From NCBI RefSeq assembly GCF_001949145.1, contig NW_019091418.1:3296134-3309529 (forward strand): a DNA stretch of 13,396 nucleotides. Reading direction: 5' to 3'. The translations under genes were made by a program, and so were the position numbers. Under the pieces are notes generated by a model, which searched no databases, had not been told where the DNA came from, and saw only the letters and a program-made list of their open reading frames with translations. Numbering within the stretch: the stretch's first letter is position 1; every line of letters begins with the position of its first letter. Positions 7,118 through 13,396 of this stretch are shown one piece after another. The DNA is from Acanthaster planci. Lineage: Eukaryota; Echinodermata; Asteroidea; Valvatida; Acanthasteridae.

Positions 7118-9140
7118 GTAAGTGAAAAGACTGATAATTAAATTAATTATCAAAACCCTGACAGAGACATATGTGAATGTCTGACTGTAAAGACTTAAAG
7201 TGAATTTTTTTTTTAGATGAATGCTTAAATTTAAAGACTTGCATTGGGCAGCTTATGGTAATTGTGAAGGCCTTTGAGACAAGATTACACCTCTGAGAAT
7301 AGAATTGTGTCCAGTAATGTGTGCATGAGTAAGGACAGGTTTCTTTATGAAGGTATGTTAGTAATAAGGGTTAGAATTAAAGTTTGAATCATCTGCATGT
7401 ATGCTGTTTTCCCCAAATAATACATACTGGTATGATGTGATTAGAATGTGAGGTAACGTAAAACAAGCCGTTTTGTGCAGAGACTTCTGGGCAACAGTTT
7501 GCATCACAGTGATTATGAACTGTGGTTATTAATGTGGGTTGTTTCAAGGTTGTCTCTGAGATGTGCTTGCTGATTGTCAAAGCTTATATTGTTCACTCAA
7601 TCACTGGCTTGTAAATGATCCTCCTCTCACGTCATTGAACTTGGAGATTCAAGAGTCAGGCATTCACCTTGTCACCTGATTTATCCAATAAACTGGTAGT
7701 TGTCTGTCGAAGGTATCCTCAAGGCAAAAAGGAGGGGCTATGTTTGGACTATCAAGGGAATTACATCTGCTCAGGGATGGTTTTGTTATGTTAAATTGTA
7801 TCTATACAATCTAAAGCCATGCCACAAGACTAAATCATTTGATTGAATTCCAGCTGTGATTTTTGTTGAGTTTTCAGGTAAAGATGAAATGGGCTTTCTA
7901 ATTCTTACCAAGTCACTAGAAAAGAGCCACAGAATTTAAGGAGACAGTGTCTAGTTTAATCTTCCCAAAAATGAAATATTTCAAGACCTGAGTTGTAAAG
8001 TTTTTCTGTTTTGATGCCCAGTTTAATTGTTACTTTGTTTGAATTTTGCATGCAACAGAATCTGAAGCCCTTCCTTAATGTGATTTTCATAATCCCAGTG
8101 CCCTCAGCTTGCTCTGTGAGTTCCTGAGGAGAAATGCCTTCAAATGCGATTCAATCAAGCAATTTGTGAAACATGCTGCTAGTTGTTTCCTGAATTTGGC
8201 TTTAAGTACACATAACTATTACAAGTACAGTGCATGTGCAATTTTTCTTATGTCAGCTTTGTGTTTGGACCATGGTTGTTTGCGAATATGATATCATTCT
8301 GAACTCACAGATCAATTACTTACTCATTCATTGTTGGTGGCGCCATGAGCACCATGACCAGACTTCATTAGTCTCTTCAGATGAGTTTAGAATGAATTTG
8401 GCAGTCATATTTGTTCTTGCCCAAATCTAGAATGTGAACCTTGGATTGTATGCAGATATTAAGAATGAACACGTACCATGCTAAAACACATCACTTCAAT
8501 GTGGTAGTAATAATTACTGTTTAATACAAAGCAAATGGTTCTCTGCATGACAAATTGTAGGAGCTAAGCTACATCAGTGTTAAAACAAAATACAAAAATG
8601 GTATGATTTATGTGTCTGCCAGCATCACCCTTAAGTGCCATACAAACAGTAATCATATGCCCCAGTATTGAAACAGTGACAAGCAGACATGACAACCTGC
8701 ATATACATGTATAATATATACATGGGTGTACATGTTGGATTTAAGAAATGAATTTGTAACTTTAGTTCCCACAGTCTCTCGTTTGAATTCAGATATTTTA
8801 ACACTAGTCCTTGTGATTTGGAAATTGCAGGTGTGTGGAAAAAAAACATTCCTGGACATTTCCAGGCGTGCAATTTTTCTAGGTGTGTAATTTTGAAAAA
8901 TGAATCAAAACCTTGGGTCAGTCAAGACATAGTAAAATAGAAAGATAAAATCGGGTCAACATTACATATCAACAAAACCAACAAGAAATGGTGCAACAGT
9001 TTCAGATCATGCCCGCTTACTTCAAGCAAACTCGAAGAGATATGTGCAATACATGTAAAAAGATTCAAAGTTTTATGACGGTCACAAAATCATGCCCTTT
9101 CCATAATAGCAGCCTAGACAGACCATGCAGAGCTCCTCTG
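7118..9140 (+). other. Probable intron downstream of kinase exon, first part
   Basis: It starts with GTAAGT. No exon encoding the expected next segment (a D-x-W-S-x-G-C-type block) is visible. Reading frames near 8109-8291 (MLCEFLRRNAFKCDS...) and 8631-8873 have no recognisable domain and look like chance. ATACATGT-type palindromes occur at 8700-8730. Confidence 0.55.
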
Positions 9141-9634
9141 AGTCACAAGATCACTCCAATTCTCCATTAAATTTTTCAAATAAATCTCCTGATTTTCCTG
9201 TGGTTTGTCTTTGCCAGATGTCTTTCCTGTGAGTTATTTCCATTCATAACGCTAAAAAACTTTATTGGGAAAGATCAGGACGTTTATGTATCTGTACACA
9301 AAAATCTGCTGCGATTCACGTTGGCAAGATCTCTCCATGGCTTTCACGCACTGTGTTGTGTATCATGATTGACTGGACTGGTCCCAGTCTCAACTTCAAA
9401 GGAATTCATTGTTCACTATGTGTAGGGTGCGGGAGCCTGCATCGGGAAAGCATGCCCACTTCTGGAGATCATTTTGTGTAGATGCGAGTAAAACCCTAAA
9501 TTTTTTTTTCCCCGAAAAATGTCATTGTTGTGATTGGAACAATTTACAGGACAGACATCTCCACAAAAAACTTGGGATAATCAGGAAATTCATTGGGAAA
9601 ATTTGACTGAAAAGTGGTGTGATCTTGTGGCACT
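9141..9634. repeat. Foldback element: two diverged inverted arms of about 210 bp around a 74-bp loop
   Basis: The reverse complement of 9427-9634 can be followed by eye along 9141-9352. Shared blocks in order are CACAAGATCAC, AAATTTT, TCCTGATT-TCC, AGATGTCT-TCCTGT, TTCCAATCA-like, TACACAAAA-TCT, GGCA and CGCAC. Identity looks like roughly two thirds, with small gaps. The loop contains a perfect GACTGG/CCAGTC hairpin (9371-9376 with 9384-9389) almost at the centre of symmetry. No transposase is encoded. A MITE/foldback transposon is the likeliest origin. A long hairpin RNA source is possible if it is transcribed within the intron. Confidence 0.65.
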
Positions 9635-11378
9635 GCATTTGACGTGTAGAAGCTCGTAAAGCCATGTACATGTACAGTCTGGTGTATGTAGCATTATGCA
9701 TGCAGCAATGCTTGCAGCAGCGCTGTGCGACGTGGGTGTGCTGAACAATTGTACACTGACAGAGCTGTTGCACTCAACTGTTTAGCCAGGAGAATAAAAA
9801 AATGAGTCTGTCATCACTAACTGTTAGGTAGGCCTAATGTTTGATTCTTTTCGTCTCATTTTTCTCACAAATTGCGAAGTATAATTATAAAGTAAACTCC
9901 TGCCGAGGAGTGCGGTATGGATGGTTTCAGGCGTGCAATTACTTGCACTTCTTGGGAAGCTTTTAGGCGTGTGATGGCATGGGAGTGCAATCGCATGCTT
10001 TAAAACAAAAGGACTGTAACCCAAGTTACTAATGCACTGTACCTGTCAGTAATGATATAATTGCTATGAGTGACATCATAGGTGAAGACGACAGGGTGAT
10101 TCTGTGTGTTCGCTGGTCTGTGCAAGTACAGGTACATTATGTCATGGATGGAGTTGCCACAGCTTCTGGGTGCAATCCACGAACTCAAGGCCCAATGCAA
10201 ACTGTGTCAAATTAGCATCGTTCAGGGCCTAATAGCATGGATACCAACATCTCTGAGGTTTTTGAAACACAAATTAAATTATTGTCTGGTCCCTTACCTT
10301 TCAACTTTTTTTTTCAATTTTCTTTGGGTTAACCAGTTGCATTTTTAAAATATTTCCACAAAACAAAACCACCCCCTGAAAAGCAACTTTTCTGAAGTCT
10401 GCTTGCAGCCATTTTTTAAGTGGCAACCCTAGACTTTTTCTGGCGCTTAGGACTATTTTTAACTGATTGTTTCTAACCCTTCTACTCCCAGATGTGAGTC
10501 CAAAGAATCAGGGAGTTGGTCCTCACAAAGATGTACACAATTGCACCATTTTGGGGGCCACACAATCTCCTTTTTCATAAGAAACCCACAGCATATGATT
10601 TTTGTCTTGGTATCAGGCATAGAGGCTAACCAGTAAAGTAGCTCAAGTAACCGTCACACAACTAGGATCAAAGTACTGCTATGTACGGTACATGTACCAT
10701 GCAGTAAATGTAACTTGCAAAATGTACTTGTACATGACATCATAGTCCCCTGATCTACAGTAAATATGTGCACATTCTGTTTTCATGGCTTTCATGGCTT
10801 TCATGATGACCTGAAAATTGCTGTGGATTTACATTATAAATTGATATTTAGTCAGGAACACATTCAGAAACCTAAAAAGTATGAAATATCGAAGTTTGTA
10901 CTGGTATTTAACAGTGAGTACACACATTGATTGTGAAGCTCACACTGTTTTTCCTCCTATTGCCATTTGATGTAAGTTATTTTCTGCAGTTGCTTTCATC
11001 TTTGCCGCCGACTCAAAGCATGTTTGGTTTATAATCAGTTTGTATTGGGTCAGACCTTGTCAATACAGTGAATATATTGAACCATCTCCCCATCTCCTCC
11101 AGTATGCCCAGCTGAGTCTACATATTTATCATGCAGATCCATCCAAAGTCAGCCACAAATTATACCGGTATATTTACCTGAGATTTTCCATTTTTCTCCT
11201 GTGTGTAATATGCAGGAATAATTTATTACCTTTTGCCCTGAAAATGTTTACCTACATGTACATGTATAAGACATAATGGATGTGGATGTACCGAAGCAGA
11301 ATAAAGGAATTGGAAAATTTTATGTTGTTTTAAACACTTGTACTAACATTTGGGCTTTTACATTTATGTTCTCATTCC
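9635..11378. other. Non-coding stretch, probable intron
   Basis: There are no supported genes. It contains the perfect 12-base palindrome GGTACATGTACC at 10687-10698 and a weak GCGTGCAATT / AGGCGTGTG motif cluster at about 9928-9997 that recalls 8864-8893 (GCGTGCAATTT, AGGTGTGTAATTT). Frames such as 10106-10348 show no recognisable protein. Confidence 0.5.
10781..10807 (+). repeat. 9-bp tandem repeat, three copies
   Basis: TTTCATGGC occurs at 10781-10789 and 10790-10798, followed by TTTCATGAT at 10799-10807. Confidence 0.85.
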
Positions 11379-12060
11379 GTGATGCCCTATCTGCCACAGT
11401 GCCTAGTGTTACATGTACATGTATGTACTTTCCACGATGTCCCCTATTGCACCCCTATCCCCCATTACGCCTTCATTCCCACTATTCCTACATCAACCAT
11501 TGGTCGAATTCTTGACACGGGTTTCTTGTTCTCGCCCTCAAACGGAACAGGATTAGACACCACCTCTTCATCAGGGTTTTACAGCAACACACAGAAAAAC
11601 TTGTGAGATTTTGATTTATGAACAGCTGCAAAAAGTAGAGAGATGACTTCCAAAGCCATAGACAATGGAAAGTTTTGCAAAATTAACATTAATTATTTTC
11701 CGTAACACAGAAATGAATGTTCCTGTTTATATAGAAAAGAATTCAGCCCATCCAAACATTAACTCTTGAATAACGTACTGTAGCCTACAGGGACGCCGCC
11801 ATGTTGCTTGTCACTAACTACCAGCGATAACCGGTCGTTTTTTCCTGGCGTTCGAGCGGCCGACCCTCGGACAACAAATTGAGCTGTTTGTGAGCATACA
11901 GGAACAAGCCGCCCGAACGCGACCATTATGTCCCCGTCTCCAATGATTCCAATATCTCTCATGATGTCCCTTGTGACACCTCATTCCTATTGATTCCCCA
12001 TCCCTTACATGTATGTCATGAATTCCTATCCTCCATGAATTTGTCATCTTCCATTTTACC
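11379..12060 (+). repeat. Degenerate C-rich GATGYCCC/CCCCAT-like region, possible decayed minisatellite
   Basis: Segments at about 11379-11500 and 11930-12060 repeatedly use GATGCCC, GATGTCCC, CCCCTATC, CCCCCATTA and CATGATGTCCC words spaced roughly 15-20 bases apart. They resemble the cleaner minisatellite at the right edge. The periodicity is poor and the two segments are separated by unrelated DNA including a CpG-rich patch. Confidence 0.35.
11780..11935 (-). promoter_or_regulatory. CpG-rich promoter-like patch with YY1-type motif
   Basis: About 15 CpG dinucleotides fall within about 155 bp, whereas neighbouring DNA has very few. GCCGCCATGTTG at 11795-11806 is a strong match to the YY1 consensus. 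On the minus strand it reads CAACATGGCGGC, the arrangement common just downstream of transcription starts in animal TATA-less promoters. The minus strand is open through the patch (11759-11962) but the protein has no recognised domain. A start here would drive transcription toward lower coordinates, antisense to the kinase gene. The YY1 word is read by eye. Confidence 0.4.
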
Positions 12061-12663
12061 CTCATTCTCAGGTTAAAATATTCGGGGTTGTTGATTTTTT
12101 TAATTTTTCAAAAAAAATGTTAAAAATCAGATTTTTTGATTTCTGTAAACTTGGAAACAAGTTGGCTCAATTAGCTGCACGTGTAATAGTTTTCTTTTAT
12201 TTATTTGTTTTGTTACAACATTAAACAAATTTGGAGTTGAATTAAGAAATTTAAAGCAAGTACATGTAATTCGATTAAATTCATAAACCACTATATCTTA
12301 GCCTTGGTGAAATGCATGCAGTATAATACCTATTGGTATATGTACCCGCAGAGAAGACACTTCCTTCAGAGACATGTACATTTTCCAAGGATAAAGTGAA
12401 TACTAGGTTCTAAAACGAACTCTAAGTTTTGACAAAATTACAGTTCACAAGAATTTGTTAATAGGATACTTATACATGCATCAAATGACTAATGAGTGAG
12501 AAACACGCCATGAACAACATGAACATGTACATGCATTTATTTTACATGCTATATGTAGGTACAAAATGCTGGTATTTAACCTTGCTCTATGTTCAAAAAG
12601 CAGTCTTGTTTTGTTTGTGATCCAGCTCCACAGAGCAATGAATTAAGCTTGATTAAAGATCAC
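12061..12663. other. AT-rich non-coding stretch without recognised feature
   Basis: It includes A/T runs near 12095-12145 and ATGTACATG-type words near 12371 and 12525. No coding or repeat call is possible. Confidence 0.45.
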
Positions 12664-12689
12664 TTTATTAAGGGCATTTATTAAGGGTT
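12664..12689 (+). repeat. 13-bp direct tandem duplication
   Basis: TTTATTAAGGGCA at 12664-12676 is followed directly by TTTATTAAGGGTT at 12677-12689. Confidence 0.8.
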
Positions 12690-13227
12690 ATTTAGTGGTT
12701 GTAGTTACACCATATAATGACTAACGTTTCTAATCTCAATAAAATTCATGTGTACCTGTATATAAAAGGTGGATGTACATGTACCGGTACACTGTTCACT
12801 GATACTTTTCCTTGTCAAACTCTGAAGTGGGCAATTCAGATGAAGTAAAATTAAATCATGATTATAAATCCTTGGCATCAAATTCACTTAATGAAATCAA
12901 AAAGGTGATTTAAATCAAAACAAGTGGATTGAATTGAACAAAAAACTTCCCATCCCAAATTGTATGTAACACATGTGCATTCATACTTCTTTAACCCTAA
13001 CAGTCCCAAATCCTCCATTTTCATTATGATTTTACATACACCCTAGCGGGTTACGGTTAATACTAGTAGGAACTGGAAGGCTCATGGGGGGATTTGTTGT
13101 TTAAAATGTTTAAAACCGGCAAACATTTCCGCAAAAAAGACTTTAAAAATTGAAACATTTTTGCCTTTTTTCCCCAAAACCCACAATTCTGTCACCCCGA
13201 AGATGCTCCATCTTGTTCTCCCCCTTT
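12690..13227. other. Non-coding stretch without recognised gene
   Basis: It holds a perfect palindrome TGTACCGGTACA (12780-12791) just after a TATAAAAG word (12761-12768). No coding frame supports a promoter there. From about 13090 onward it becomes A- and then C-rich, leading into the minisatellite. Confidence 0.4.
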
Positions 13228-13320
13228 CTCCCCCCCATCCCCAAAAAGCACCCCTCTCTCATGATGCCCCCATCAATCATAATGTCCCCAACCCCAGTGT
13301 TAAACGTATGCATTCCCTAA
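13228..13320 (+). repeat. Degenerate flank of the right-edge minisatellite
   Basis: C-rich words such as CATGATGCCCCCATC, CATAATGTCCCCAACCCC and CTAACCCC resemble decayed copies of the adjacent unit. Confidence 0.5.
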
Positions 13321-13396
13321 CCCCATGATGCTCCCATCCCCATGATCCCCCATCCCCATGATGCTCCCATCCCCATGATTCCCCCATCCCCATGAT
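13321..13396 (+). repeat. 16/17-bp minisatellite CCCCATGATGCTCCCAT, continuing beyond window
   Basis: Units run 13321-13337, 13338-13353, 13354-13370, 13371-13387 and a partial 13388-13396. Variants GCTCCCAT and CCCCCAT alternate, giving a 33-34 bp higher-order period. The complementary strand is rich in GGG and GGGG runs. No reading frame of interest crosses it. Confidence 0.9.

Noticed and set aside
8109-8291. Possible exon around MLCEFLRRNAFKCDS
   Set aside because: The first half looks protein-like but no family is recognised and no convincing acceptor/donor pair bounds it.
12761-12791. TATAAAAG followed by the TGTACCGGTACA palindrome as a core promoter
   Set aside because: TATA-like words are expected in AT-rich DNA and nothing coding or CpG-rich follows on either side.
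1-13396. CRISPR array, bacterial defence or phage-type system
   Set aside because: No spacer-repeat pattern, operon-like gene packing or ribosome binding sites. The splice sites and retroelements indicate an animal genome. The tandem repeats lack unique spacers.
1-13396. tRNA genes or tRNA-derived SINEs
   Set aside because: No B-box of the GGTTCGAATCC type was found. The CTTCGAATTAG at 5058-5068 lacks a matching A box and cloverleaf.

Overview
The window looks like ordinary non-coding DNA from a metazoan. It is AT-rich, has very few long reading frames, carries decayed retrotransposons and minisatellites, and contains one coding block bounded by canonical splice sites. No bacterial operons, CRISPR arrays, rRNA or tRNA genes were found. 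The short palindromic words ATGTACATGTA and GTACCGGTAC recur throughout, and there is a decayed DIRS-type tyrosine-recombinase retrotransposon. Together these suggest a marine invertebrate, perhaps an echinoderm, hemichordate or amphioxus-like animal. The phylum is an inference and is not proven by the sequence.

Layout: (1) 1-217 is the 3' end of a non-LTR (LINE) retrotransposon, with 42-bp tandem repeats, a small hairpin, AATAAA and a TCTAA-repeat tail. (2) 428-3780 is a dead DIRS-like element on the + strand. Its recognisable parts, in order, are gag-like, RNase H, Dam-type methyltransferase-like and tyrosine recombinase remnants, followed by a structured terminal region with a nested hairpin, an 86%-matching 42-bp inverted repeat and promoter-like motifs. 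The reverse transcriptase domain expected between gag and RNase H is missing. (3) 3781-6995 is mostly featureless AT-rich DNA, with two copies of a dispersed short repeat and one weak coding-like patch at 5281-5532. (4) 6996-7117 is the only convincing host coding sequence: one internal exon of a CMGC (DYRK-like) protein kinase running from DFG to APE. (5) 7118-13396 holds no further recognisable kinase exon. It contains a roughly 494-bp diverged foldback repeat at 9141-9634, a CpG-rich promoter-like patch around 11780-11935 with a GCCGCCATGTTG motif, and a 16/17-bp C-rich minisatellite running off the right edge.

The simplest reading is that much of the window is intron of a + strand kinase gene whose other exons lie outside it, with old transposons in or beside that intron. 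I found no clear evidence for a novel multi-gene system. The most interesting items are the foldback repeat, the kinase activation segment with Glu at the usual DYRK phospho-Tyr position, and the structured end of the DIRS element.
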